Notes: generated by a model from the sequence alone, not told the origin. A stretch of 26,311 nt of DNA from Bacteroidota bacterium (GCA_023418255.1 JAEZZZ010000022.1:1-26311); one strand, 5' to 3'; positions 1 to 8,424 are shown, counted from the stretch's first letter. Program-made: numbers and translations.

Positions 1-392
1 TCTGTTTTAACTGTTTAAACAGTAATTCTATCTGCCAACGCAATTTATAGATGGCAGCTATAAAATCGGGACGCGTTTCAAACAAATTTGGTTAGAAAAT
101 TAAACTTGCGTTTATTTGCATCCGAAATGGTGCTGCGGTACGGCAAACTGTCCAATTGAAAATGTTTTGTTTTTCCCGATAATCCAAGCATTGCTCCGTA
201 TACTTCACGCAAAGATGTGACCATTGCAAATACGCCAAAGAGCATACTTATCAAATGGTCTTTAGTTGTGAACTTTTTCATGTAGCGGTCGGCATTGTGT
301 TTAATGCCGTTTCGGGTAACAATAGAGTTATCAATCAAAGAAATTAGCTGTTCGAAAACAGATTGTCCGAAAAAATATGTATTTTTGCTCAT
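1..392 (-). pseudogene. Decayed IS4-type (DUF4372) transposase, internally deleted and frameshifted, cut by window edge
   Basis: Reading leftwards from an ATG at 392, the frame encodes the N-terminal region of an IS4-family DUF4372 transposase: the FGQSVFEQLISLID start, then RYMKKFTTKDHLISMLF, then PYRSTISDANKRK. Normally about 200 further residues with the DDE catalytic core would follow. Instead the frame stops at 78-80. The sequence just before and after that stop, read in another frame (about 90 to 1), encodes ETRPDFIAAIYKLRWQ followed by IELLFKQLKQ, a segment that lies near the C-terminus of these proteins. The core appears to be deleted, and removing one base near 87-90 would rejoin the frame as FLTNLFETRP. 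The gene runs off the left edge. It cannot encode an active transposase. The family is recognised from motifs; the exact IS name is unknown. Confidence 0.85.
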
Positions 393-428
393 TGTAGTAT
401 TGAGTTGTAGTGAACACAAAACTACTAA

Positions 429-469
429 AAAGTGTAAGGGATGAAAATTTATATTTGTCCCTGCACTTT
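429..469. repeat. Imperfect inverted repeat upstream of the IS transposase
   Basis: AAAGTGTAAGGGA (429-441) is nearly complementary to TCCCTGCACTTT (458-469), with one bulged base and a 16-base AT-rich spacer. It lies 5' of the transposase start and so is probably within, or at the end of, the insertion sequence. It could be a hairpin protecting the transposase from outside transcription, or part of the element's end. Only one end is visible, so the IS boundary and any target duplication cannot be set. Confidence 0.45.
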
Positions 470-851
470 GGATTATTTTTTATCGGACAATAGTGAAAAA
501 AACTACATTTTTCAACTAAAAAATGATTAAATTTCTTTCCCTCATAAAATACATTCATTTTCCTCGGTTTTCAGACTAAAATTCTTATCTTTGCCCTACA
601 AGACAAGCGTTCATCCACACAATGAAATTCGATGCAGATGACACACATCCGCTCATTTCCAAATCGTAACCCATTTTTGAGATTACACTCTTTACTTCCT
701 GTTTTTCAATAGAATACTTTTCGGAATAATCCGTTTCGGGCGTCTATTTGATTTTATATAGGTAAATGAAAAAACAGTTTTTTTATTTCTTTGGATTTAT
801 CTCTTTCCCGAGCTAAAAAAATACGGTAATCAAGCCCATATTAATATAAAA
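470..851. other. Stretch without a recognisable gene
   Basis: No frame on either strand encodes a recognisable protein here. It contains a -7 promoter-like element (586-593, plus). A 15-codon reading frame starts at the ATG at 622, but it is probably chance. The rest is AT-rich sequence running up to the hairpin at 852-894. The left part probably still belongs to the IS remnant. Confidence 0.5.
586..593 (+). promoter_or_regulatory. Candidate -7 element TATCTTTG with no gene behind it
   Basis: TATCTTTG matches the Bacteroidota -7 consensus TAnnTTTG exactly and is the same octamer that precedes rnpA in this window. No convincing TTTG is found about 20 bases upstream. Downstream there is no sizeable reading frame before the hairpin at 852-894, so any transcript would be non-coding or the leader of a lost gene. 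Confidence 0.35.
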
Positions 852-894
852 CTTCCCCAATTTGCCGAAGCCTTTTCTCTGCAAATTGGGGAAG
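852..894 (-). terminator. Intrinsic terminator of the S9 peptidase gene
   Basis: CTTCCCCAATTTGC (852-865) and GCAAATTGGGGAAG (881-894) form a perfect 14-bp stem with a 15-base loop. On the minus strand it begins 26 bases after the peptidase stop codon and is followed by TTTTATATTAATAT, a U-rich tail. On the plus strand the tail is only AATATT, so termination there would be weaker. Confidence 0.85.
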
Positions 895-920
895 AATATT
901 GTACGATTGGTTTCTACTCG

Positions 921-3353
921 CTAATTATTACATTTGTTTTTATTTTTTACATATATTTCTAACCAGCGGTCTTGTTCCCATAATAGATGTAGTACATTCT
1001 TCTTGGCAGCATATCCATGACTCTCTTTGGGCAAAATCACCAAGCGAACCGGTGCCCCAAAACTTTTCAACGCTTGAAAATAGCGTTCGCTCTGCATCGT
1101 GTGAGTTCCGGAATTGTTGTCTGCTTCGCCATGAATGAGCAGCATCGGAGTTTTCATTTTATCTGCATTCATAAAGGGTGACATGGCATTATACACTTCG
1201 GGTGCTTTCCAATAACTGCGTTCTTCACTTTGGAAACCAAAGGGAGTAAGTGTGCGATTGTAGGCTCCACTTCGAGCGATTCCGGCAGCAAACAGATTGG
1301 AGTGTGACAGTAGGTTCGCCGTCATAAATGCGCCGTATGAGTGTCCTCCCACTGCAACTCTGTTGCGGTCTATATATCCTAGATTGTCCACCGCATCAAT
1401 TGCTGCTTTGGCATTGGCTACCAATTGTTCCACAAATGTGTCGTTGGGCTGTGTTTCCCCTTCTCCTATAATAGGAAATGCCGCATCATCTAGAACGGCA
1501 TAGCCTCTTGTTACCCAATAAATTGGACTTCCATAGTGTGGATAGGTGAATGAGTTAGGATTTGATGTTGTTTGGCCGGCACTTGTTTTGTCTTTATATT
1601 CTACGGGATATGCCCACATAATCATCGGAAGTTTTTCCTTTTTCTTTATATCATATCCGGCAGGTAGATAAAGGGTTGCTGATAGCTCTACGCCATCATC
1701 GCGTTTATATTTAATAACCTCTTTATATACTTTATCAATGCTTTTAAATGGACTTTCGAAATGAGTGAGTGCTGTTGGTGCCGAATTTTTCTTAATATTG
1801 TGAACAAAATAGTTGGGATATTCTGTTGCCGACTCAATGCGTGTGATAACGGTGCCTTTTTTGCTATCAACAAAATCGACCAGCGTTTCTACTTTATCGG
1901 TATATGTTGAGCGATAGAGACGGTTGGTTTTAAGCGTTGCTAAATTTAAAGCATCGATAAAGGGGAATTGTCCCTCTTTTGTGTAGCCGGGGCCAAAGAG
2001 ATAGGCGTTATTCCCATCCATTCGTAAGACATACTTCCCATAATTGTTTTTTACGGTTTGAAAATTGCCGGGAATGCTATACACATCTTGGTAACTTCTG
2101 TCAACAAATATGCGCGGCGCTTTGGTTGCATCAGACGGGTTGAATATATAGATTTTTGTGTTACGTGTATTCCACCAATAATCGGTGATAACGGCATATT
2201 TATCATCGCCCCATATAATGTCGGAGAAGCGATTGATGGTTTTTACCAAAGAGCGTGGCTTTCCAGCAAATGGCGCAGCCAATTCAAAGACTTCATCTCG
2301 ATATGGAACATCTATTTTGGGATCGCCCTTATCGAGAGCTTCCACCCAATAGAGCGTAGCCGGTTTATCGGAACGCCAAGAAATATTGCGTTTCCCTTCT
2401 TGTGTGGACATCATTCCTACCGGTAAATTTTCTTGTAGCGGACTCTTATGAAACATGCTAACCGGTTTTCCATCAGCAGTGAAGATGGATGTTTCCTCAG
2501 GAAAATAATAATATGGGACAAGATAAGAAAATGGGCGTGTTAACGTTGTAATCAGAATATAATTCCCATCGGGTGAAAATGATGTGTGTGTGTACATCCC
2601 TGCTTCTTTCCAGCGTATTTTTGACCCGTTTAGATTTACTTTGTAAAGCTCGGAGGTAACGAGGTTTTCAAAGTTGGCTTCGTCCATTGGATTTTTCAAT
2701 AAATCCTGATAGGTTCGATTTTGTGATACTTTTCCATCGCTCGTGGAAACAATTGGTCCTTCCGGCAGCGCATTTTCTGTGTCAATTAGAGGCTTTCGGT
2801 TTGAAGGCATCATACGAACTAAAAGCGACTCGCTATCCCTGAACCAAACATACGGTGTGCCAACATTGGCATTTAGTGAGGCATCGGTTATTTTTTTTGC
2901 TTGCAGTGTATGTAAGTCAATGATCCACAACTCCAAACCCTTGTCAGTTGTATTTGTGAATGCAAGTTTGCTTTCATCAGGAGAGTATGATAAATTTGCA
3001 ATGCGCGCATCATGTGGCAAGCCTTTAATTTGAGTAAGTTTGTTATCGGTTATTTTTTTATATCGAATATTGCTCATGTATGTCGCTCTACTCGAAATAT
3101 TGGCATTTGGATTGATACGCAATCCACCTAATCTCATCTCGGGTTGATTAAGCTCGGCAAGTGTTTTAAAAGTATTTCGGTATAAGAAAAGCATTTGCTC
3201 TTTTTTACTGTCCATTGAAACTTGTGGTGCTCGCTCAATATCCACCAACTCTAAGATCTCTTTTGGAGGTTGTTGATATATTACTTTTTCTTGTGCAAAG
3301 AGCAACGAAGTAGAAAATGCCAGGAGGGCTAATGTAAATGTCTTTTTACTCAT
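921..3353 (-). CDS. Secreted S9 family peptidase, glutamyl endopeptidase (S9D) type
   Basis: An 810-residue exported serine peptidase of the prolyl-oligopeptidase clan. Residues 1-20 are a signal peptide (MSKKTFTLALLAFSTSLLFA, then Q). A long beta-propeller region follows, and the alpha/beta-hydrolase domain occupies roughly the last 270 residues. The catalytic triad is visible: Ser about 672 in GGHSYGAF, Asp about 745 in HGEADNNSG, and His about 779 in ESHGY. The early PEMRLGGLRINPNANISSR segment and the GETQPNDTFVEQL segment resemble the plant chloroplast glutamyl endopeptidase-like subfamily, so cleavage after Glu is the likely activity; this is inference. It probably degrades peptides in the periplasm or outside the cell. 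It lies 34 bases after the dehydrogenase gene with no promoter motif between, so the two are likely co-transcribed. A strong terminator follows. Confidence 0.92.
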   Translation of the reverse strand: MSKKTFTLALLAFSTSLLFAQEKVIYQQPPKEILELVDIERAPQVSMDSKKEQMLFLYRNTFKTLAELNQPEMRLGGLRINPNANISSRATYMSNIRYKKITDNKLTQIKGLPHDARIANLSYSPDESKLAFTNTTDKGLELWIIDLHTLQAKKITDASLNANVGTPYVWFRDSESLLVRMMPSNRKPLIDTENALPEGPIVSTSDGKVSQNRTYQDLLKNPMDEANFENLVTSELYKVNLNGSKIRWKEAGMYTHTSFSPDGNYILITTLTRPFSYLVPYYYFPEETSIFTADGKPVSMFHKSPLQENLPVGMMSTQEGKRNISWRSDKPATLYWVEALDKGDPKIDVPYRDEVFELAAPFAGKPRSLVKTINRFSDIIWGDDKYAVITDYWWNTRNTKIYIFNPSDATKAPRIFVDRSYQDVYSIPGNFQTVKNNYGKYVLRMDGNNAYLFGPGYTKEGQFPFIDALNLATLKTNRLYRSTYTDKVETLVDFVDSKKGTVITRIESATEYPNYFVHNIKKNSAPTALTHFESPFKSIDKVYKEVIKYKRDDGVELSATLYLPAGYDIKKKEKLPMIMWAYPVEYKDKTSAGQTTSNPNSFTYPHYGSPIYWVTRGYAVLDDAAFPIIGEGETQPNDTFVEQLVANAKAAIDAVDNLGYIDRNRVAVGGHSYGAFMTANLLSHSNLFAAGIARSGAYNRTLTPFGFQSEERSYWKAPEVYNAMSPFMNADKMKTPMLLIHGEADNNSGTHTMQSERYFQALKSFGAPVRLVILPKESHGYAAKKNVLHLLWEQDRWLEIYVKNKNKCNN

Positions 3354-3387
3354 AATGTATTAACGTTTAAATTGTTGTTTGCAGATG

Positions 3388-4158
3388 TTAGATCGATTTT
3401 TTACTTGTTTTATGAAAGATGGATGCCGATGCTTGTGCCGATGGCATCACAACCATGTCGTTGATGTTAACGTGTGGTGGGCGTGATACTGCAAACCAAA
3501 CACATTCCGCAATATCGGGAGCAATCAAGCATTCGTATCCTTCATAAACGCTATCAGCCTTGGCTTTGTCGCCGGAAAATCGGACGATGGAAAACTCCGT
3601 TTCAACCGCGCCCGGACAAATTTGCGTTACTCGGATATTGTGAGGGAGCATGTCAATGCGCATTCCTTTTGTAAGAGCATCGACAGCATGTTTAGTCGCA
3701 CAATAAATATTTCCGTTGGGATAAACCTCTTTTCCTGCAATGGAGCCTATATTGACAATATGACCTTTTTCCCGTTTTATCATACCATTGCTTACACATC
3801 GCGTGATATGAAGCAAGCCTTTTATGTTTGTGTCAATCATTCGATTCCAATCATCTAAAAGTCCCGATTGAATTGGATTCAAGCCCACGGCCAACCCCGC
3901 GTTATTTACTAAAATGTCAATCTCTTTCCATTCGTTAGGAAGTGTTTTGATGGCCTTTTCCACATCTTTTTGTTCTCGAACATCAAAACAAAGGGAAAGT
4001 GCTCGAACATTTTGTTTTTCAATCTTGTTTCTAAGGTGGGTCAATCGCTCGTTGCGACGTCCGGTGATGATGACATCTATTCCATTTTTTGCAAATAGAG
4101 TGGCTATGGCTTCACCAATTCCCGATGTTGCACCGGTTACTAATGCAATTTTTTTCAT
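3388..4158 (-). CDS. ydfG: Short-chain dehydrogenase, YdfG type (3-hydroxy acid / serine dehydrogenase)
   Basis: A 256-residue classical SDR. The Rossmann motif TGATSGIG is at residues 8-15, NNAG at 85-88, and the catalytic set is Ser139, Tyr152 and Lys156 (YCATK). TGRRNERL, NNAGLAVG and the C-terminal HVNIN...MP segment track Escherichia coli YdfG, an NADP-dependent enzyme acting on 3-hydroxy acids, L-allo-threonine or serine, and malonic semialdehyde. That is family knowledge; the substrate here is not proven. I chose the ATG at 4158 because the upstream in-frame start at 4179 would lie almost on the transcription start predicted from the -7 element at 4187-4194. It is the first gene of a two-gene unit with the S9 peptidase and is divergent from the DUF2007 gene. 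Confidence 0.88.
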   Translation of the reverse strand: MKKIALVTGATSGIGEAIATLFAKNGIDVIITGRRNERLTHLRNKIEKQNVRALSLCFDVREQKDVEKAIKTLPNEWKEIDILVNNAGLAVGLNPIQSGLLDDWNRMIDTNIKGLLHITRCVSNGMIKREKGHIVNIGSIAGKEVYPNGNIYCATKHAVDALTKGMRIDMLPHNIRVTQICPGAVETEFSIVRFSGDKAKADSVYEGYECLIAPDIAECVWFAVSRPPHVNINDMVVMPSAQASASIFHKTSKKSI

Positions 4159-4186
4159 ATAAAATCTGTTTATTGTCAAATAACTT

Positions 4187-4194
4187 CAAAATTA
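4187..4194 (-). promoter_or_regulatory. -7 promoter element of the dehydrogenase gene
   Basis: On the minus strand the octamer reads TAATTTTG, an exact TAnnTTTG match, 28 bases before the chosen ATG. No clear -33 TTTG is seen. Confidence 0.5.
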
Positions 4195-4274
4195 GTTTAA
4201 AAATATCGATTAATTGAAGTTTTGTATAAGAAAAATGCATAATTTTACAAACGTTTATTTTTTAAGTATAGAAT

Positions 4275-4505
4275 ATGGAGCATGATTTTGTAACAGTTAA
4301 AGTTTTTTCTTACCCGGCAGAATTGCCCGTGGTACAATCATACATGGAAATGAAAGGTATAGAGGTTTATGTTAAGAATATGGTTGTCAATCAGATGGTA
4401 TATCCTCTCGGGCTTGAAATGCAAGTAAAGAAAGATGATTATGAACGGGCAAAGAGTGCTTTGATAGAGGGTGGATTTGCTGCAACAGATGATTTTAAAG
4501 AGTGA
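4275..4505 (+). CDS. DUF2007 domain protein
   Basis: A 76-residue cytoplasmic protein with no signal peptide or membrane segment. The pattern VKVFSYPAELPVVQSYMEMKGIEVYVKN, then a final YERAKSALIEGGF helix, is that of DUF2007 (Pfam calls it a putative signal-transducing protein, with a ferredoxin-like fold related to the PII shape). No biochemical role is established. It is a single small gene divergent from the dehydrogenase. A degenerate -7 element (TAATTTTA, 4240-4247) lies upstream. Confidence 0.82.
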   Translation: MEHDFVTVKVFSYPAELPVVQSYMEMKGIEVYVKNMVVNQMVYPLGLEMQVKKDDYERAKSALIEGGFAATDDFKE

Positions 4506-4530
4506 ATTCAACTCATTGATAAACTTTGAC

Positions 4531-4571
4531 TGTTTCTATTATAACAACTCTTTGAAATGCCAATAGAAACA
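4531..4571. repeat. Perfect 10-bp inverted repeat between DUF2007 and the AI-2E permease
   Basis: TGTTTCTATT (4531-4540) and AATAGAAACA (4562-4571) are perfectly complementary with a 21-base spacer. No T-run follows on either strand, so it is not a typical intrinsic terminator. It could be a weak transcript end, an mRNA hairpin or a protein-binding site. Confidence 0.4.
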
Positions 4572-4636
4572 ATGCGATTATCATTCATGATAAAATAGAT
4601 GGTTGACTAATTAACAAATTAAACGAATAATAAAAG

Positions 4637-5779
4637 ATGACACGTATGTTGGAAACATCTTCTCGATACATAAAAAAGGAGTATCGGTATGTATTGGTTG
4701 CGCTTCTTATCATTTTAGGACTTATCATTTTTAAGTACATGCATGCTTATTTGAGTGGTTTTCTGGGCGCTGCAACGCTTTATGTGATTTTGAAAGGGCA
4801 GATGATTTATATGACGAAAAAATTGAAATGGCGTCGTGGGTTGAGTGCTACTCTTTTGGTGTTAGAGGCATTGCTTTTTTTCTTGGCACCTCTTACAGGA
4901 ATTACATTGATGGTTATTGATACCTTGTCGGGTATTTCGCTGGATCCGGAAGCTATCCGCATGCAGATTACTGAGTTTATAAACGCGTTGGAAGAGAGGC
5001 TCGGTTTTGAGATTTTTACAACAGACAACTTATCGGCTTTGCCCAAAATGGGAACCAACGTAATTCAGATGTTAGGTGCTAGTATCTATTCTTTTATTAT
5101 CAATATTATCATAGTCCTTTTTCTTCTTTTTTATATGCTGTTTAATCACGAAGTATTTGAAACAGCCATTAAAGAAATTTTGCCCTTCAAGGAGGAGAAT
5201 AAGCAGATATTGGCAGAAGAAACACGCTTGATAATTCAAGCCAATGCTATTGGTATTCCTTTATTGGCGGTTATTCAAGGTGTTTTTGCCTATTTGGGGT
5301 ATCTTTTCTTAGGGGTTGAAAATGCTGTGTTGTACGGAATATTGACAGCTTTTTCTACCATTATTCCTATCGTGGGAACAACTATTGTTTGGTTGCCGTT
5401 AGGTGTTGGCCTCTTGTTGTCCGGAAATCTAGCGAGTGGAATTATGTTGCTTATTTATGGACTCATAGTCATTGGGGGAGTAGATAATGTTGCACGTTTT
5501 ATGTTGCAAAAAAAATTGGCGGATATTCATCCCCTTATAACCGTTTTTGGTGTGCTAATAGGTATCCCTATGTTTGGATTTTGGGGGGTTATTTTTGGTC
5601 CACTTATTTTGTCTCTTTTTATATTGTTTTTTAATATGTATCGCCATGAATATATTCCTAATTCGAAGGCGTCGCCTCGCGTGACAACAATGCCTAAAAC
5701 TCAGGATATGAAGATGCCGGGATATAAAAAGATAAAAAATATAACAAAGAGTAATTCCTCGAAAAACAGTGAGAACTGA
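4637..5779 (+). CDS. AI-2E family transporter (UPF0118/PerM/YdiK type)
   Basis: A 380-residue inner-membrane protein. Three hydrophobic segments occupy about residues 18-94. A soluble stretch follows (about 95-145), then a membrane segment about 146-172, an amphipathic linker, and a C-terminal bundle of about four helices. The conserved GIPMFGFWGVIFGPLILSLF segment is typical of the AI-2E transporter family. Members have been proposed to export autoinducer-2 or act as Na+/H+ antiporters, so the substrate cannot be assigned from sequence. The C-terminal tail (from about 345) is basic, Ser/Lys-rich and probably cytoplasmic. Both the first ATG and the ATG three codons later are possible starts. 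It lies between DUF2007 and dps, all on the plus strand, but the gaps of over 130 bases suggest separate transcripts. Confidence 0.88.
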   Translation: MTRMLETSSRYIKKEYRYVLVALLIILGLIIFKYMHAYLSGFLGAATLYVILKGQMIYMTKKLKWRRGLSATLLVLEALLFFLAPLTGITLMVIDTLSGISLDPEAIRMQITEFINALEERLGFEIFTTDNLSALPKMGTNVIQMLGASIYSFIINIIIVLFLLFYMLFNHEVFETAIKEILPFKEENKQILAEETRLIIQANAIGIPLLAVIQGVFAYLGYLFLGVENAVLYGILTAFSTIIPIVGTTIVWLPLGVGLLLSGNLASGIMLLIYGLIVIGGVDNVARFMLQKKLADIHPLITVFGVLIGIPMFGFWGVIFGPLILSLFILFFNMYRHEYIPNSKASPRVTTMPKTQDMKMPGYKKIKNITKSNSSKNSEN

Positions 5780-5870
5780 GCCTGTTGATTCAGACATAAA
5801 TGGATCCTCTCATAAAAAGAATCTATGTATCATTTGCAGTAAAAAAAAATGAGATCGTAGCATAAATGAG

Positions 5871-5878
5871 TACTTTTG
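5871..5878 (+). promoter_or_regulatory. -7 promoter element of dps
   Basis: TACTTTTG matches TAnnTTTG exactly and lies 35 bases before the dps ATG. No TTTG at the usual spacing is seen. An OxyR-type site cannot be identified by eye. Confidence 0.6.
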
Positions 5879-5912
5879 TATTGATATAAAAACATTGAAT
5901 AAAAATAATTAA

Positions 5913-6392
5913 ATGGTTATGAGAACATTAGACTATATTCGATTAGAAGAAAAATCAACAGAAAAAGTAATTAAAGAATTACAACAGTTGTTGGCTGATT
6001 ATCAGCTCTATTACACAAATCTTCGTGGATTCCACTGGAATATCAAAGGAAGAAGTTTTTTCCAATTACACGAAACTTATGAAAACTTGTATAATGATGC
6101 TGCTGAAAAAGTAGATGAAATAGCAGAACGTATATTGATGTTGAATGGCATTCCACCTCATAATTTTAGCGACTACCTAAAAACGTCTAAAATAAAAGAA
6201 ACAGGTCTTGTTGATGATGCCGACAAAATTGCACACTTGATTTTGGATTATATGAAAGTGCTTATTGAACAAGAACGAAAAGTGATGGCGTTAGCTTCTG
6301 AAAATAATGATGAAGGAACTTCCGCACTCATGAGTGACTACATCCGCGAACAAGAAAAATCGGTTTGGATGCTTACAGCCTATCTTTCATAA
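5913..6392 (+). CDS. dps: Dps family DNA-binding ferritin
   Basis: A 159-residue mini-ferritin. Dps proteins assemble into dodecamers that oxidise Fe(II) with H2O2 and store iron, protecting DNA in stationary phase or oxidative stress. The inter-subunit ferroxidase ligands are all present with the exact family spacing (12, 15 and 4 residues): His41 in FHW, His53 in LHE, Asp68 and Glu72 in VDEIAERI. It has no long basic N-terminal tail, so DNA binding through that tail is not expected. The start is the ATG at 5913; the second ATG two codons later would also work. It has its own promoter and is followed by a strong bidirectional terminator, so it is monocistronic. In Bacteroides dps is induced by oxygen and peroxide through OxyR (known there, not shown here). 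Confidence 0.95.
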   Translation: MVMRTLDYIRLEEKSTEKVIKELQQLLADYQLYYTNLRGFHWNIKGRSFFQLHETYENLYNDAAEKVDEIAERILMLNGIPPHNFSDYLKTSKIKETGLVDDADKIAHLILDYMKVLIEQERKVMALASENNDEGTSALMSDYIREQEKSVWMLTAYLS

Positions 6393-6428
6393 GCCATGAA
6401 GGAGTGATTTGCTGTTCGCAAATAAAAT

Positions 6429-6461
6429 AAAAACCGCTTTTATTCATGAAGCGGTTTTTTT
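6429..6461. terminator. Bidirectional intrinsic terminator between dps and the NlpC/P60 gene
   Basis: AAAAACCGCTT (6429-6439) and AAGCGGTTTTT (6449-6459) form an 11-bp stem with a 9-base loop. A T-run follows on the plus strand, and because the left arm starts with A's it also gives a U-run on the minus strand. It sits between the two convergent stop codons. Confidence 0.92.
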
Positions 6462-6483
6462 ATTATAACAAGAAAAAAGGATA

Positions 6484-7587
6484 CTAATTTTTCGGTTTTC
6501 GAATCTCAATTACATCACCCGTTTTTAATGCCTCTTTTAATTTCGGGTTCCATTGAATCAGATTGTCAATTGTACATTCGAATTGCCGTGATAAAGAATA
6601 AAGCGTTTCACCGGGTTTTATTATATAGTGCTTAATTGAGTAGGCGTCATCAGCAATAGACGTTTTACGCTTTATCTCTTTTTCTGCCGGTTTGGGCACC
6701 GATACAGAATCTTGCCAAGTCATCGCTTTAATGACCGCTTCTGAAACTTTATTCCTTTCGTTTTTATCGGCTGCATTCTTATCCTTATCGGAATGCTGTG
6801 ATGCAATAACCTCTTGTTGTTGCATGCAAAGAGAATCTTCATTGACTTTTGAGAGAGATGGCCGCGGTATTGAATCACAAGCAGCAATATGTTGAACAAT
6901 CTGAAGTTCACCTTCTTTCTGATTTGTGGCAATGTGTCGTGATGCATCTATTTCAGCTATATCATTTTTCTTTTTTTTAGGTTTCGCGGCTATAAACGCA
7001 TTGTAGCTTTTGTCTTTTTTGTGATAATCGGCTTTCTTTTTGCCGTTGTCTTCTGCTGATATCTTATCGTGTGGCAAAATCTGTCCGCCTCGTAGATAAC
7101 GCACTGCGTAATATGGCTCTGTGGATGAAGAGATGATGACGCCTTGAGACGTTGATGCATGAATAAAATTAAATGTCCCGTTTGGAAATGTTTCTGTTAC
7201 AATGCCAACATGCCCAACTCTGCCATTTCGGCTTCTGCCTTCGAAAAATACTAAATCAGCCGTTTGTAACTTATCTTTTGAACGAATGCTTGCAACTTGT
7301 TTGTCTTGTTCTGCTGAGCCGCGATGCAATGTGTAACCAAACTTTTTAAAGACAAATGATGTGAATCCGGAACAATCAAATGTGCTAGGTCCGCTTGTTC
7401 CATATCGGTACGGTCTGTACAGGTATAGTTTACCATAATTCACCACCTGTTTTTGTATTTCTGTAGTCCGCTTTGCATTGCTGGATAGGTTCTTGCTTGT
7501 GCCACACGATACCAAGAGTATTGTGGTAAGAAGTGAAAACAGATAAAAATATGAATGTCGTGATATCTCACTTTTGCTATATTCCAT
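6484..7587 (-). CDS. NlpC/P60 peptidoglycan hydrolase lipoprotein with C-terminal LysM
   Basis: A 367-residue cell-wall hydrolase. A hydrophobic stretch ending LLVSC gives a lipobox Cys at residue 28, so it is a predicted lipoprotein. The NlpC/P60 papain-like domain (about 45-165) has Cys72 (STFDCSGF), His126 (GHVGIV) and His143 (FIHAST), which fits a peptide-stem endopeptidase. A low-complexity, Lys/Ser-rich linker (about 170-310) follows, then one LysM peptidoglycan-binding module (about 320-367, YIIKPGETLYSLSRQF...). The catalytic-then-LysM order is the reverse of many family members. The start was set at the ATG at 7587: the longer frame would begin at a TTG lying on the -7 element and so would not be in the transcript. 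Confidence 0.9.
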   Translation of the reverse strand: MEYSKSEISRHSYFYLFSLLTTILLVSCGTSKNLSSNAKRTTEIQKQVVNYGKLYLYRPYRYGTSGPSTFDCSGFTSFVFKKFGYTLHRGSAEQDKQVASIRSKDKLQTADLVFFEGRSRNGRVGHVGIVTETFPNGTFNFIHASTSQGVIISSSTEPYYAVRYLRGGQILPHDKISAEDNGKKKADYHKKDKSYNAFIAAKPKKKKNDIAEIDASRHIATNQKEGELQIVQHIAACDSIPRPSLSKVNEDSLCMQQQEVIASQHSDKDKNAADKNERNKVSEAVIKAMTWQDSVSVPKPAEKEIKRKTSIADDAYSIKHYIIKPGETLYSLSRQFECTIDNLIQWNPKLKEALKTGDVIEIRKPKN

Positions 7588-7614
7588 CAATATGCTTTGT
7601 TGATTGCTTTGCGA

Positions 7615-7646
7615 CAAAAGTAGTCAATTGTGTTCTATCTATCAAA
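7615..7646 (-). promoter_or_regulatory. Complete promoter of the NlpC/P60 gene (-33 TTTG, -7 TACTTTTG)
   Basis: On the minus strand TTTG (7643-7646) and TACTTTTG (7615-7622) are separated by 20 bases, a full Bacteroidota housekeeping promoter. The transcription start should fall near 7608, leaving a leader of about 20 bases before the ATG at 7587. This is the cleanest promoter in the window. Confidence 0.78.
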
Positions 7647-7753
7647 CTCTCTTTCTTATTTTTAACTATTTGATGCCTCTATTGGGCAATTAAAATAAAC
7701 TTGTTAATAAAAAATGTGGCATATCTATGTTTTTTTATTGTTTGAAAAAGATG

Positions 7754-7761
7754 TATATTTG
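7754..7761 (+). promoter_or_regulatory. -7 promoter element of the HAD phosphatase gene
   Basis: TATATTTG matches TAnnTTTG exactly and lies 22 bases before the ATG at 7784. It rules out the longer in-frame start at 7727, which is upstream of the promoter. Confidence 0.65.
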
Positions 7762-7783
7762 GGCAAGTGAAAAAGAAGAAAAA

Positions 7784-8398
7784 ATGGCAAAAAATATAAA
7801 TACCATTGTGCTCGATTTGGGTGGTGTCCTTATTGATTGGAATCCGGAGTATCTGTATCGTAAAGTGTTTCATGACAAAAATGAGATGCATTACTTTCTG
7901 CAACATGTTTGCACACGACGATGGAATGAAAAGCAAGACGCCGGGCGTCCTCTTGTCGAAGCTACAAAACTGTTGCAGGAGGAGTTTCCGACATATCGTG
8001 CAGAGATTGCAATGTTTTATGACCGATGGAATGAAATGCTGGGAGGAACGATTGATGACAATGTAAGGCTTATCGAGCCTCTGAAAAAGAGTTATCGGCT
8101 ATATGGACTTACCAATTGGTCAGCGGAAACACCTCCCATTGCAAAGAGTTTGTATGACTTTTTTCAATATTTGGATGGAATTGTGGTTTCGGGTGAAGAG
8201 AAATTATTAAAACCTCAACCGGAAATATACCGTATATTAATGAATCGATATCAAATTCAACCGAACAGAAGCATGTTTATTGATGATAATATTGAAAATA
8301 TAAAAACTGCAGAAGAATTAGGCTTTAAAGCTATTCACTACACACCCAAAATGAATTTGTCCGCGTCTCTAAAAGAGTATGGAATATTGATCGAGTGA
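7784..8398 (+). CDS. HAD superfamily hydrolase (YihX / haloacid-dehalogenase-like phosphatase)
   Basis: A 204-residue cytoplasmic HAD hydrolase. Motif I is DLGGVL with nucleophile Asp11; motif II is LTNWS (Thr110-Asn111); motif III is Lys143 in LLKPQPEIY; motif IV is FIDDNIENI (Asp167/Asp168). The cap between motifs I and II is alpha-helical (class I). The second Asp of the usual DxD motif is replaced by Gly (DLG), as in the E. coli YihX glucose-1-phosphate phosphatase group, so a sugar phosphatase role is plausible but the substrate is not known. The start at 7784 follows a short A/G-rich stretch and the -7 element. The gene is divergent from the NlpC/P60 gene and convergent with the amidase gene. 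Confidence 0.88.
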   Translation: MAKNINTIVLDLGGVLIDWNPEYLYRKVFHDKNEMHYFLQHVCTRRWNEKQDAGRPLVEATKLLQEEFPTYRAEIAMFYDRWNEMLGGTIDDNVRLIEPLKKSYRLYGLTNWSAETPPIAKSLYDFFQYLDGIVVSGEEKLLKPQPEIYRILMNRYQIQPNRSMFIDDNIENIKTAEELGFKAIHYTPKMNLSASLKEYGILIE

Positions 8399-8424
8399 AA
8401 GTTTTTCAAAATAACCCTACGATA

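Noticed and set aside
622..669. 15-codon frame (ATG at 622) after the candidate promoter at 586-593, as a leader peptide
   Set aside because: There is no downstream gene for it to attenuate on that strand, and no repeated regulatory codons; probably chance.
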